Shown: one piece after another, positions 46,908-57,745 of the stretch
Position numbering within the stretch: the stretch's first letter is position 1
Layout of the letters: each line of letters opens with the position of its first letter
NCBI RefSeq assembly: GCF_000004825.1
Contig: NW_008805075.1
Span: forward strand, 373,788-437,787
Direction: 5' to 3'
Source of the DNA: Heterostelium album PN500
Lineage: Eukaryota > Evosea > Eumycetozoa > Acytosteliales > Acytosteliaceae
Length of the DNA stretch: 64,000 nt
Translations under genes and position numbers: made by a program
Notes under the pieces: generated by a model
What the model was told of the DNA's origin: nothing
What the model saw: the letters and a program-made list of their open reading frames with translations, nothing else
Databases searched by the model: none

Positions 46908-47698
46908 TAATTCATTCACACATAAATAATTATGAACGAATATATGTAAAGTTGATCAACTAACTGTTAGATCAAAACAAAAACAAAAAAAAAAAACAAA
47001 AACAAATATAGATATATAATCATTAATTTTCCGATCAAGTTATTTATTCTAAATCATTGTTAAAACACAAAAAAAAAAACAAAATAAAATGTATAAAATT
47101 TAAACAAAACAATCAATTCTTAATCAAAAATTGAGATTTATAAAAAAAAAAGTATTAGTAAATGTAAATTAATCTTTGGAATCTTCAAAAAAACAAGAGT
47201 CCCATTAGTAAAAAAATCTCCCTTATGATTTTATGGATTTTATTTAATATCGTGATTTTTTTTTATAAATTTATAAAAATTGATGATAAAAATTTTAAAA
47301 AAATTGCCGAGATTTGCTCTTTTTAAGAAAATTATGATGTTAGTATTGTAAGAATTGTGTTGTATTATTTTTTATATTTATTTTTTAAAAAATAATAATA
47401 TTTTTATTACAAAGTCAACATAATATATAAAATATAAAAATTAAAAAACACTTAACCACTGTTTTTTTAATATATAAATTATAATTATTTATTCGAATTA
47501 CTATTGTTGTTGTTATTGTTACTGTTTGTTGAATTTCAAGTAGTTAACTAAACAACACACACACACACTAATATATTACAATAATTAATTCCAATATTTA
47601 TTTTTAATTTATATTTATAAAATTTGTAAAAATAATATTTTTAAACAAAAACAAAAACAAAAAGTAGTAGTAGTCTTTTATAATAAATATTTGAAAAC
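46908..47698. other. intergenic region before the desaturase fusion
   Basis: 790 bp with many A and T tracts and a short CA run at about 47555-47568. I see no gene; a minus-strand frame at 47604-47798 overlaps the next gene's first exon and is low-complexity. Confidence 0.5.
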
Positions 47699-49899
47699 AT
47701 GTCTTCTCCAATGGTCTCTGTTCAAGAGGCTTTGAAGGATATGGTTTCTTCACTACCAAAAGATGTAAGTTAAAATTTGAAAATCTACAAAACAACAACT
47801 ATTTAAAATTAATTATTGTTTTAATATATTATGTTATGTTATATTATATTATTTTTTAGTTATTTGAAAAAAATACAACTAAAGCTACTCGTAGATTATT
47901 GATTTCTATTGGTTTAGTATCTTTGGGTGCCATGATGGTTTATTGGATGCCATGGTATTTGCTACCATTGGGATGGTTCTTTATGGGTACAGCATGTTGT
48001 GGATTGTTTTCGATCGGATATGCCTGTGGTCGTAATCTCTACTTCCAGAATCGTATTATCAATAATATAGTTGGTACCATCTGTATGCTCCCATTGATGT
48101 ATCCACTCGAGTATTTCAAGGAGAAGAGCTGCTCTACCAAGGAGCAAGTTCGTGACTATGTGGTCGAGTTGGCCAGCAGCAGATTCTGGTGGTTGTCATC
48201 GCCATTCCAATGGGTGAATTCCAATTTCAATCTCCGTAATTTCTCGGGTCGAATGATTATCAGTGCATCGTTTATCTATTTGTTCGTTGCCATCTTCTTG
48301 CCTCTGATGACCTACGGTCTCGGACTCTGGGGACTCTTCAAATTCTATTTGATCCCACTGTTTGTCTACCACTTGTGGATGTCCACCTTCCTCAAGGCCA
48401 GCTGCCTTCAATTCGATAGTGACAAGCCAACTTTCCTCCAATTGCCCAAGTTGATGGAGTATCTCACTCTTGACTTTAATATTGGTGTCACTCTCAGTCG
48501 TATCCAAACCGCTTCCAACGGAATTATCCCAGCATACAAATGGAAGGATGCTTATAATCTCTTGAAAAAGGAGTATAAGGGTATCTCTGAGCAATCGTTC
48601 TCCTCGTTGATCACCAAGGTTTCACCTGCCGTCACCAAGCAAATCCAATCATTGACCACCTCTGGATCGGAATCTACCACTACCGAAACCGATGAATCAG
48701 TCGAACAAACCGAACAACCAGAGACAAAGAAGTCCAAGTTTGATGGTAAACCATGGTATGAAAGAATCTATTGGGTAACAACACTCTTCTTGTTTGGCAC
48801 TCCATTGCTTTCACTCTATGGAATTTTGACCACTCCATTCAATGCCAAGACCTACATCACTGCTTTCCTTGCTTATTATATCGCTGGTATTGGTATTACC
48901 GCTGGTTACCATCGTCTCTTCTCTCACCGTTCCTACGAAGCATCATGGCCAGTCCGTTTAGTATTGATGTTGATGGGTACATCGACTTTCGAAATGAGTG
49001 TAATCAACTGGTGTCTCGATCATCGTGCTCACCACCGTTTCACAGATACCGATAAGGATCCATATAACATTAAGAAGGGATTCTGGCATGCTCATATGGG
49101 TTGGATGTTGTTCAAGCGTGACGAAGAACCCGATGCCGATGTCTCTGACTTGATGGCCGATCCAATCCTTGCATTCCAACATAAATACTATGCCCCGATG
49201 GCTTTGACTTTGGGATTCGGTGTACCAACTCTAATTTGTGGTTACTTCTGGGGAGATTGGAAAGGTGGTTTCTTTATTGCCGGTATTGCCTCCAAGGTAT
49301 TGATGATGCAATGCACCTTCTGTATCAATTCGCTGGCTCACTACTTGGGTGAAGCTACATTCACCGACCAACGTACACCACGTGACTCCCCGATCACCTC
49401 GTTGGTTACCTTTGGTGAGGGATATCATAACTTCCATCACGAATTCCCATACGACTACCGTAATGGTGTTCATATGAGCGCCTACGATCCAGGCAAGTGG
49501 TTGATCTACTTCCTCTCATTGTTTGGTGCCACCTATAATTTGAAGAGATTCCCAGATGAATTGTTCTCCAAGGGTAAAATCCAAATGGCCGAAAAGAAGA
49601 TTCAAAAGGAAAAGGAAGCGCTCTTCTGGGGAACTCCATTGACAATGCTACCAACCTACGACACCGAAGAATTCAAGGCTAAGACCTCAAAAGAAAACCA
49701 AAAGTGGTTGATTATCAATAACATTGTCTATGATATTGCACCATTCATCCATAAGCATCCAGGTGGTGATCGTTTCATCCTCGACTACATCGGAAAGGAT
49801 GCCACCAAAGCATTCAATGGTATTGTTTATAATCATTCGGTTGCAGCTCGTAATATATTAGATACATTAAGAGTTGGTATTTATAAACCAAACAAATAA
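47699..49899 (+). CDS. fusion: dead FAD6-like desaturase + stearoyl-CoA desaturase + cytochrome b5
   Basis: Two exons, 47699-47764 and 47860-49899, 701 residues. Residues about 310-630 are a delta-9 acyl-CoA desaturase with intact boxes: H373-RLFS-H378, H410-RA-HH414 and H545-NF-HH549. Residues about 630-701 are a cytochrome b5 domain (HPGG at 655-658, second haem His 681) that would pass electrons to the di-iron site, as in fungal OLE1. Residues about 45-290 resemble a methyl-end (FAD6/DesA-type) desaturase: WYLLPLGWFFMGTACCGLF, NDIVG-like INNIVGTICMLPLMYPLEYF, VYHLWMSTF and GIIPAYKW. Its His boxes are replaced: YACGR for HDCGH, KSCST for HxxHH, VTLSR for HIPHH. I infer a catalytically dead membrane domain kept in the fusion. 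Codon bias suggests high expression. Confidence 0.85.
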
Positions 49900-50025
49900 A
49901 TTTAATGAATCAACTATCAAACAAACAAACAAAATCATATAAATTTAATAAAAAAAACAAATATCGTTTGATGATTCAACTTTTAATTATTGTAATGATT
50001 TAGTATAGTATAGTTTTGTTTAGTT

Positions 50026-50986
50026 TTATTTATTTGTTATAACAGTTCCAACTGATGAATGATCATTGTTAAGTAGATTTGGTGATTCTAATATTGATTT
50101 TGAATCACCACCGATAATAACTACATCAATGTTCATATTGGCGATATTCAATGCCGATTGAAGTTTAGCACGCATTCCACCGGTTACATCATGCTCTGAT
50201 TTAGAGTTTGAAACTGAAATATCGTTGTTTGTAAGTGATGATGATGAGATGTTTGATATGATGATAGCATTTGGTTCGTTTGGTGGTCTATCATAAACTC
50301 CGCTGACATCGGTTATGAATATAGCTCGGGTTGGTTGTGGTTTAAGTTGTTCACAGAGAACCTGTATGATAGTGTCACCACTCAAGATGGTACAACCTTT
50401 CGATCGGTCAAGACATACATCTCCGTGTAGCACTGGAATGATTGATAGATCGAGCATCGATTGAATGGAATCTGCATTGTGTTTGATCACTACATTGTTA
50501 TCTGTCATCCAACCATCAAATGGCGAACAAGGCATTGCTGATATCGATCGTTTCTGACATTCCAGACAGACCAGATTCAACAATTTCAAAACACTGAATC
50601 TAGTTGCAATCATTCCTTTTCTTGAATCAACAACATCATTTACCTCATCAAAGTTATAATTAAAACCACCAGTTATTTTATATTGTTTCGCTTCATGATG
50701 ACCAAAACTACCTTTTTTTTTATTATATAATATATACAAATATATCAATATCAGATATTCTATTAATAGCTTTAAATTTTCGAACTAATGAATAATAGGT
50801 TAAGTAGACAATAGACATACCAGCACCAATGATCAATATCAATTTATAATTTTTCTTTAATAATGAATCTAGAATATCGAGTAAACTATTAAAGTTATCT
50901 TGATTCAATTGTTGGTGTTGATCCTTTTTCGTAAGGTAAGCACCTCCACATTTAATTATTAATAATTTATAATCTTTTCTATTCAT
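50026..50986 (-). CDS. ipk: isopentenyl phosphate kinase
   Basis: Two exons, 50986-50821 and 50711-50026, 283 residues. An amino-acid-kinase fold: LLIIKCGGAYLTKK at the start, LILIIGAG joined across the intron to SFGHHEAKQYKI (the His of this motif binds the substrate phosphate in IPK), then PVLHGDVCLD, CTILSGDTIIQVLCEQL, IFITDVSGVYDRPP and the C-terminal VTGGMRAKLQSALNIA. The enzyme makes isopentenyl diphosphate from isopentenyl phosphate in the archaeal-type mevalonate route and in plants recycles IP. Its presence suggests that this amoeba can salvage IP next to the classical mevalonate pathway. The gene is convergent with the desaturase, stops about 130 bp apart. Confidence 0.9.
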
Positions 50987-51033
50987 GTTAACTAAGCTAA
51001 ACTGTAAACTTTATTTAAAAAAAAACACCTTCA

Positions 51034-51207
51034 ATAGTTTTAATTACAACAACGAATATAAATTTTTTTCACAACGCACTTAAGCAAGTGTGAACATTTC
51101 AAATTAAATCTTTAAATTAAATTAAATCTTTGAATTCAAATTTAAATTGATTTAAATATATTTAAAAGAGATACAATATCCATATTCGTTGTTGTAATTA
51201 AAACTAT
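51034..51207. repeat. inverted repeat with perfect 26-bp arms
   Basis: Left arm 51034-51059 (ATAGTTTTAATTACAACAAC + GAATAT) is exactly the reverse complement of right arm 51182-51207. The 122-bp interior is AT-rich with AAATCTTTAAATTA-like short repeats. It may be a small MITE, or a hairpin-forming transcript. It lies upstream of the IPK gene. Confidence 0.55.
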
Positions 51208-51539
51208 AGATTTTGGTTATCGAGTACTGGAGACACCAATCAAGAATACGCAGCAACACTCACGTGCGACTGATGTCTCTTTGCCATTCTGGAAGCAAAT
51301 AGTGTTATCAAAATCGTTTTCGATTTCAATAAAATCCTATAAATATGAAAAAATGGTAGTTTAGTAACATGTTGATGATAGCTCAATTGGTGATTAATTT
51401 GTAAAGGTTTACCGCGAAGAAATGAACATACATATTACAAATTTTTATTAAGATCTTTCAAGTTTACAGCTTACAATATATGAAATTTGAAATCTGAATT
51501 AACCTATATTGTTTATAATTCTATTCTACTTCTATACAT
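51208..51539. other. intergenic with one exon-like piece
   Basis: On the minus strand 51340-51270 encodes DFIEIENDFDNTICFQNGKE and TSVA between a plausible acceptor (ATAG) and a GTGAGT donor. No partner exons could be found, so I do not call a gene. Confidence 0.3.
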
Positions 51540-52250
51540 CCTTTTCTCTTTCATCTTATATCACTATTGACCACAAATAGGTTCCCATTATCCACTACAA
51601 GCGTCGGTGCAGGTGAGGTGAAGTCTGACGGTTTCATCATTCCTTTTGACACCATGTCGTCTATGAACTCGTTGATTACCTTGCTATCTTGCGTTGAGTA
51701 TTTAGGATAGTAGATCTTGCCAATCTCCTCCTTCAATTCAATTTTGAACTCTACTTTTCTTTCTGGTGGCATTCTAAAGAGATATTTGATAAGATTTCTT
51801 TGAACTTATCCATTAATTGTTTAGCGAGATCATTCTCTCGTTCTTTTTTACTATCGGAACGGATTTGGTGGTCCAGTTCTTCCAGTTTATCTTTTGTCAA
51901 CCCATCACACTCAAGTTGAGGATGTCTAGTTGGTGTTGTAATCTGTTCACTAGTAATGCTATCTGATTGTGAACGATTTCGTTCTTATAGTACATTGGGT
52001 ACTTCTTACTATGATCATTTTTATTGAATACATTGTGGATATAGTCTATTTTCATATTACGTATGATTGGCATTCCTATTATTGATTCGCAACCATGTGT
52101 ACTAAGTAATCTTTTTAACAAGTAAAACTTTATTGTCTGTGTGGTATCTGTTACCGTCACATCCAACTCGACATATTCATCGATGGTAACTGTCCCTTCA
52201 ATGGCCCTAGCTACTATCTTCTCTTTCCTTCTTTTTATTTAAAGTGATTA
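51540..52250 (-). mobile_element. Ty3/gypsy-type LTR retroelement fossil (pol fragment)
   Basis: A minus-strand remnant with text like the end of a retroviral-type protease and the start of a reverse transcriptase of the Ty3/gypsy (Skipper-like) kind. It is a broken internal fragment: no LTRs, no integrase and no gag are visible, and it carries several breaks. Likely an old insertion. Confidence 0.55.
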
Positions 52251-52464
52251 AATTTTAAAAAAATATGAGAAGAATGATTAAAATTTTTATCTTTTTTAGC
52301 TCATCTTTTAAACAACTAAGAACCATCTGGTTCATGTAACAAATCGATAAAGTCAATTTTATTCATTTTATTTAAACTTTAAAAAGTTAATATTAATAAG
52401 AATAGTTTTTGATTTCCTCTACTTTAATCATTTAATAAATGGTCTTTTAAAAATCAATAGTATT

Positions 52465-54188
52465 TTATTGTTGTTGTTGTTGTCTAGTTGATTTGGTGTT
52501 AAAGTTAAAATAGTTTACATTGATTGATTGACCTAAGGAAGATGGATTCGATGCAACAACCAATTTGTGGTGGCTATCAAAGAAACCTGGATTGGCAATA
52601 AGAGCAGCACAGTGGAGAGTACTAAGGTTGATATCCAAGACAAGTTCGTCGGTGGTAGGGTCAATCAAGCTGGAATCTACACTCCAAACAGATGATGTCG
52701 ATGTCTGGAGTGTCGAGGTGGAAAGTGGCTCGAGTGGACGGATTTGTCCTTGGTCGTATGCTTCTGCCCACCAAGTACCAAAGTTCAAGTAGCCGAGAGT
52801 ATAGATGTCAGTTGGCAACTGTTGGTGATAGACCCAACCGGTTGACATCGATGCCGGATCGGTTTGTTCATTCACACCCCAGTCTGAGACTTGTTGTGTC
52901 GACGATGTCTTCTCAGTCCATGTCTCTGAATAACTACCACCGCCACTGCCAGTGCTCGAATCAATACTGAAACTGATAGTAATGGTTGTAGAGGTAGTCT
53001 CCACATTGGTAATGACGTGTGTTTGGTCGACAGTTGGTGGCGAAGTCGATTGCAAATTAAAGTTTGTATCCAACGGTTCACCATTGTAAGTCATCTCATT
53101 ATTAAAAGAGAATTGATACTGAGAGAATCCCAAAGCATTATTCGGATCATTAACAATCATAGAACTACCAGGATATACAAATCCATCTAGAAATTAAAAA
53201 TAATAATTAATATTAGGAACTAATTAGTTTTGTTTAGTTTTAGCTCAATTTTGGCATTTGACCTACTTTGAATTAAAGCGAAATTATTAATCTTATTGAC
53301 GTTATCTTTGTAGATGTAATAGTTGTTGTCGAGACGACGAGAGAATACTTGTTGTTGACCGTTGTAGCTACTTCCAGCGATGGTTATGGCGAATTGCGAT
53401 ACCTCGACGGTTTGAATGTATCCGAATGGTATGGTGGTGTTTGATGGTGGGATAAGCGAGGGAACAGGACCATCATCATCTCCATTCGATGTTAGTTTAC
53501 CAACTAGATGTTTAACTATTGGTTCACTGCTGACTTGTTGATCATCACCATCATCGACCAACTTTACAAAAGTAACATTGTTATTACCAACCAAACGAGA
53601 TTCAAGCTCACCACTTTGCTGTTGTTCAACCCAATTAAAAACAACATGATAAGAGATACCCATTGATGTTTTCTTAGGAATGAAAGCCATCACTCTATGA
53701 TTACCAACTTTACTACAACCATTAATAATAGAACAAATAATTGATTTTGATTCTTGATCTACATCACTAAATATATTATTAATAGTTTATAGGTCGTTAA
53801 TAAGAATCTTAAAAATAAAAAGATAATCTTAAAAATCTTAAATAAAAAACAAACATAAAACTTACACCAAGATAATTGATTTTCTTTGTTGATGATAATG
53901 ATGAATGATTTCTTTGTTTTTAGCTAGTGATTTACCACCAATGATCGATTTAATTGAATGATGGTCGTTAGCGCTAAAGAGTAAGGTGGTTGGATCCAAG
54001 TCGACTTGATGGCTATGGTCATAATTGGCCTGAAGATGCTTAAGTATTTCAATGTTGAAAGCGTTGTTCAACTCGTGGTCAGTGAATGCATTGGCTAATC
54101 CATCTATCATAATCTCTGTAGCTACGGAATAAGCCAAACAGATATTTAATGAAATGATAGTAGTAATAATTAAAATATATTTATTCAT
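52465..54188 (-). CDS. secreted protein of unknown function
   Basis: Three exons in phase: 54188-53866, 53766-53267 and 53186-52465, 514 residues. Signal peptide MNKYILIITTIISLNICLAY. Exon 1 resembles a propeptide with His-rich text (HHSIKSIIGG). Exon 2 is beta-rich, with ISYHVVFNWVEQQQ and TVEVSQFAITIAGSSYNGQQ. Exon 3 has long Ser/Thr/Gly-rich alternating strands (TTSTTITISFSIDSSTGSGG followed by SYSETWTEK) and Trp-rich text (LGYLNFGTWWAEAYDQGQIR), ending in a Gln run. No catalytic motif stands out and I do not recognise the family. The alternating, glycine-linked strands suggest an all-beta extracellular protein. Codon use is that of well-expressed genes, so it is probably functional. Confidence 0.75.
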
Positions 54189-54404
54189 AAAGATAATAAT
54201 TATAATAATACAAATAAGTAAAGTAAAGATTTGTAAATAATACTAAATGATTTGATTATATATATATTCTTTGTGATCACATCTTTTTATACTTTTTCTA
54301 TTTCTTTTCTTTCCCCTTTCAAAATGATAGATATCTATAAATTATAAAGAATCCATGATTTATTATAAATTCACATGTTGTTTTTTTTTAATCTTGAAAC
54401 AACC

Positions 54405-54669
54405 TTTTGCTTTTGATAGATGTTACTTTAATGTCTAATCGATCATTGCTGTGTGTGATAAGTTAATGGGTATTCGTTGATAGATTGATGTTGATTAATT
54501 AGTTAATTAAAAACATTTTCTGTTTTTTTTTGATAGTTTTTGATATGATATTATTTTATTTAAAAAAACATATCTATCTTTATCTGTTTGTTATATTAGT
54601 TTAGTATATTGAATTGTAACTGGTGTATATTCTTTTAAAAAAATTGATGATATATTTCTTTAAAGGTAG
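54405..54669. repeat. 265-bp direct repeat, copy 1
   Basis: Nearly identical, apart from small indels, to 56120-56384 and in the same direction. Copy 2 includes the last codons and the 3' flank of the MRG-domain gene, so copy 1 looks like a duplicate of that gene's end. Confidence 0.85.
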
Positions 54670-55085
54670 CTTTGTTTTTACAACTCAACTCTGTCCCATA
54701 ATGCATAGTCCCAATTGTTATTCTTCCGTTTTGGAAGAACATACTTTAGATCGTCTGGACTTCGAATGTAAACTCTATTGAATACTAGTTTTGTAATTAA
54801 TTTCATCACCAAACATTTCACAGGACAGCGCCTGCAATAACGAATGTACTATAGAAGCAGTAAGGTGGGTGTCCAAATTAATATTTCCCACAACTAAATA
54901 TTCGACTTTCAACTACTTTCAAAGACTTTCTCTTTTTTTATAAAAGTTCAAAAGGTACATCGGTTTCTTCAATACTTTTCTTATTCTTTTCCTTTGGCTC
55001 CAGAGAAAAGTCATCGAGTGACTTTGGAGGAATAATTATTATTTTTGACTGTAGGAAATTTAAATTATAATTTATAATATTAAAT
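54670..55085 (-). pseudogene. terminal exons of an unrecognised gene or gene fragment
   Basis: Two protein-like pieces on the minus strand. About 54836-54680, after a TTATTGCAG acceptor, reads RCPVKCLVMKLITKLVFNRV, then YIRSPDDLKYVLPKRKNNNW and DYALWDRVEL before a stop. About 55047-54942, after TACAG, encodes KIIIIPPKSLDDFSLEPKEK and EETDVPFELL. Their order and splice signals fit the 3' end of a gene, but the phases do not join cleanly and I find no 5' exons. It abuts copy 1 of the duplicated segment, so rearrangement may have cut the gene. Confidence 0.35.
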
Positions 55086-55646
55086 AAAAAAATTAAATCA
55101 ATCGGATATTGTAGATTCTATAGTCCATTAATAAACTTGACAAAAATACTAAATATATTAAAACATTTAAATAAATATTTATTTTGGTATGGAGTTTAGC
55201 TAGATAGGCTCACTTGTATTTGAACTAACCACCCAGGTGACTGGACCTGCGTTGTTATATATCGTGGATTTTTTTAAATCTATGAATTGCCCATTATTGA
55301 TTTAACCTGTGTGCATACGTGCTATTTCATTTTATAGGTTGGGTTTTTTTTTCAAAATGCATACAAAAGCTGTGCAAATTGTTTTCATTTTTTAGGGGAG
55401 GCTTAAATTGAAATTACTCATACCTGGATGATCTAGATGAAAAATCATTGAATCTGTGATTGAGAGAATTTCAAAAGAAATGACTGATCAACTGCGCAGT
55501 TGGCAAAAAAATCTATTATTTCATCCCTCATTTGGGTATGACAATTATTTAAGAACAATGTTTGTTCTCTCCCTTTAAAGTTACGCCAATCAATCAAACA
55601 ACTACGTCATTACTAGATCTATCTATAAATAAAATTTACAAGTAAA
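55086..55646. other. intergenic region
   Basis: AT-rich spacer with the promoter of the small gene at 55647. A minus-strand piece at about 55253-55205 reads NNAGPVTWVVSSNTSEPI, isolated and without splice support. Confidence 0.4.
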
Positions 55647-55898
55647 ATGTCCTCATTCAATTACACAGATTCAGAGATTAAAGCTAGACAAGAAGTCATT
55701 GGATATGCCGTTGAACAATTAGCCGTTTACAATGAATCCCGTATCGATATTGGTGAGAAACCATTTACTAATCTCTCACAAGTAGTAAATGATTTACGTC
55801 AAGGTGGTTCCGACAGTGATACTGTTAATTACTACAGAGAATTAAACAATCAACAAAACCAAGCTAAACACGATTTCACCAAAAACTACAAGGATTAA
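55647..55898 (+). CDS. small hydrophilic protein, 83 aa, unknown function
   Basis: A clean single-exon ORF with balanced composition and the G/C-ending codon choice of expressed genes here. It starts FNYTDSEIKARQEVIGYAVE, continues EQLAVYNESRI and ends AKHDFTKNYKD. Charged, mostly helical, no signal peptide or membrane segment. An A-rich leader precedes the ATG and an AATAAA signal follows at about 55928. I know no family for it. It sits between the two copies of the 265-bp repeat, so it may itself have been moved or flanked by the duplication. Confidence 0.7.
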   Translation: MSSFNYTDSEIKARQEVIGYAVEQLAVYNESRIDIGEKPFTNLSQVVNDLRQGGSDSDTVNYYRELNNQQNQAKHDFTKNYKD

Positions 55899-56119
55899 CT
55901 TTATAACTAAAACTGTTAAATTAAACCAATAAAAGTCTACAATGACTCAAATCCTTAATTCATGTTATCACATGAATAATTAATTAAAGAATTATAATAT
56001 ATTATTAATATTAAAATGTTTTGTTCAATTAATACCTTGTTTGCGTTAATTTAACAAGAATTGTTTGGTAAAACCATTTCTTCTTGTAGTTGTTGTTTTT
56101 CTTGTTCATCTTTCACCAC

Positions 56120-56384
56120 ATTTGCTTTCGATAGATGTTACTTTAATGTCTAATCGATCATTGCTGCTGTGTGTGTGATTAATGGGTATTGGTTGATTGA
56201 TTGATGTTGATTAATTAGTTAATTAATAACATTTTCTGTTGTTTTTTTGATAGTTTTGATATGATATTATTTTATTTAAAAAACATATCTATCTTTATCT
56301 GTTGGTTTATATTAGTTTAGTATATTGAATTGTAACTGGTGTATATTCTTTTAAAAAAATTGATGATATATTTCTTTCAAGGTA
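56120..56384. repeat. 265-bp direct repeat, copy 2
   Basis: The partner of 54405-54669. Its right end overlaps the last codons of the MRG-domain gene (stop at 56351-56353, minus strand); the rest is that gene's 3' flank. Its presence here in the gene context suggests that this is the original copy. Confidence 0.85.
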
Positions 56385-57403
56385 CCTAAAATAATAATAA
56401 TAAGAGGAATATCTGTTAGTTCAACAATATGTTTAAAGTTGTAGTTATTAATTATAGTCTTATGTTGAATATTATACTTTATAAATTCTTCGAGTGCTTT
56501 TGTTATAATTATTACAGTTTTTTCATCCATATCAGAGGATTGTATGAGTTCAGGCATTTTAACTAAGAGAGGAATGATAATGATTGTTAGCAATTGCAAT
56601 TGCAATTTAGAAAGGATTTATAAAACCAATAGCAATCTTACCAAATAATCTTAACAAGTGCTCTGCACCATATATCTCTGACATTGGCTTATTCGGATAA
56701 CACTTTAACATTTCACCATATTGCGGTCTTTCGAATTTGTATAATAGTAGCACACCTACTGCTTTATTAAAATAACTTTCTATGCCATCTGCAACTTGTT
56801 CTATATTTTCAATACTTTTTTTTTTTTGAATTGAAATTAAAGGATCATCATTAGTTAGGAAGTTAAGTTAAACATGATTGATTTGTGATTTGTGATTGTG
56901 ATAAATACTGTTCATTCTGACTTGAAAAGTCTTCTAATAGTGATTTGATTGAAGGATTTCTTGGTAGTGAAACTATCTGTTGAATTGTTGTTCATTGATA
57001 AAAAAAGTTAGTTAATTTGTTGATTTGTTTGCTTGTTTGCTGTGGAGATCGAATCAGAAGTTTAAAAGTAACATGTATACATTACAGATTTATCATTATT
57101 TACACTTGCCCAATCATCTACCAGTTGTTTCTTGAGGATGTCGGGTATCACTATATCAATACCATTCAAATGTGAAGGTGTATTGGAAGAGTCGGAAGGT
57201 ATTCTCTTTCTTTTGTTGGCAGCACTACTACTACCACTACCACCACCACCACTGAAAGCATTACTGGCATTGCTTGTAGTTGTTGTTGTAGTTGTAGAAT
57301 AACCCATTCTTTCATCTTCATCGTGATCCCTTGGTTTCTTCTTCAACGAAGACAATGGTTTAGGTCCAACTTTCTTTGGTAAATCTTTATTCTTTTCTGT
57401 CAT
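56351..57403 (-). CDS. MRG-domain protein without chromodomain
   Basis: Four exons: 57403-57086, 56976-56909, 56814-56642 and 56562-56351, 256 residues. After a basic, Ser/Thr/Gly-rich start comes the MRG fold: DIVIPDILKKQLVDDWASVN, then IVSLPRNPSIKSLLEDF. Next are GIESYFNKAVGVLLLYKFER, PQYGEMLKCYPNKPMSEIYG and AEHLLRLF-VKMPELIQSS. MRG proteins (MRG15, Eaf3, MORF4) are subunits of NuA4-type acetyltransferase and Rpd3S-type deacetylase complexes. The N-terminal chromodomain of MRG15/Eaf3 is absent; the first exon is disordered instead, as in MRGX. The C-terminus (IVELTDIPLIIIILGTL) is odd and may be truncated, and its last codons lie in the duplicated segment. The exon 2 donor (GTATTT) is weak. 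Confidence 0.75.
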
Positions 57404-57745
57404 CCTTGTATCTATCTATATCCAATATATATATATCTAATACATATATATATCTTATCTCTTTTTAAAGAAAAAATAATCAAAAAAATTAATCAAAAAA
57501 AAAAAAAAAAAGCAGGGTTGGTCAGTCCAAAAACTTTTTAAATTTAAATTAAATTTATTGGTTAACTTGATGCATCAAACAATTTGTTATTACATTGTTG
57601 ATTCTATTAATATAATATATACATATATGTATTGGGATGAGATGATAATAGTACATTTAAATTTATTTAAATTTTTATGTAATATTGTTGTTATTATTAT
57701 TATTATTTTTACAAAGGTGAGGTGGAGAAAGAAAATTGGATTGGT
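57404..57745. other. AT-rich spacer
   Basis: 342 bp between the MRG gene's start and the PHP gene's stop, both minus strand. TATATA runs at 57420-57455 and an A18 tract near 57495. A plus-strand frame here is an artefact. Confidence 0.5.

Noticed and set aside
54690-54760. CCCATAA box like the upstream element of dictyostelid small-RNA genes
   Set aside because: No class I RNA sequence or suitable stem follows at the expected distance, and the bases lie in an exon-like piece.
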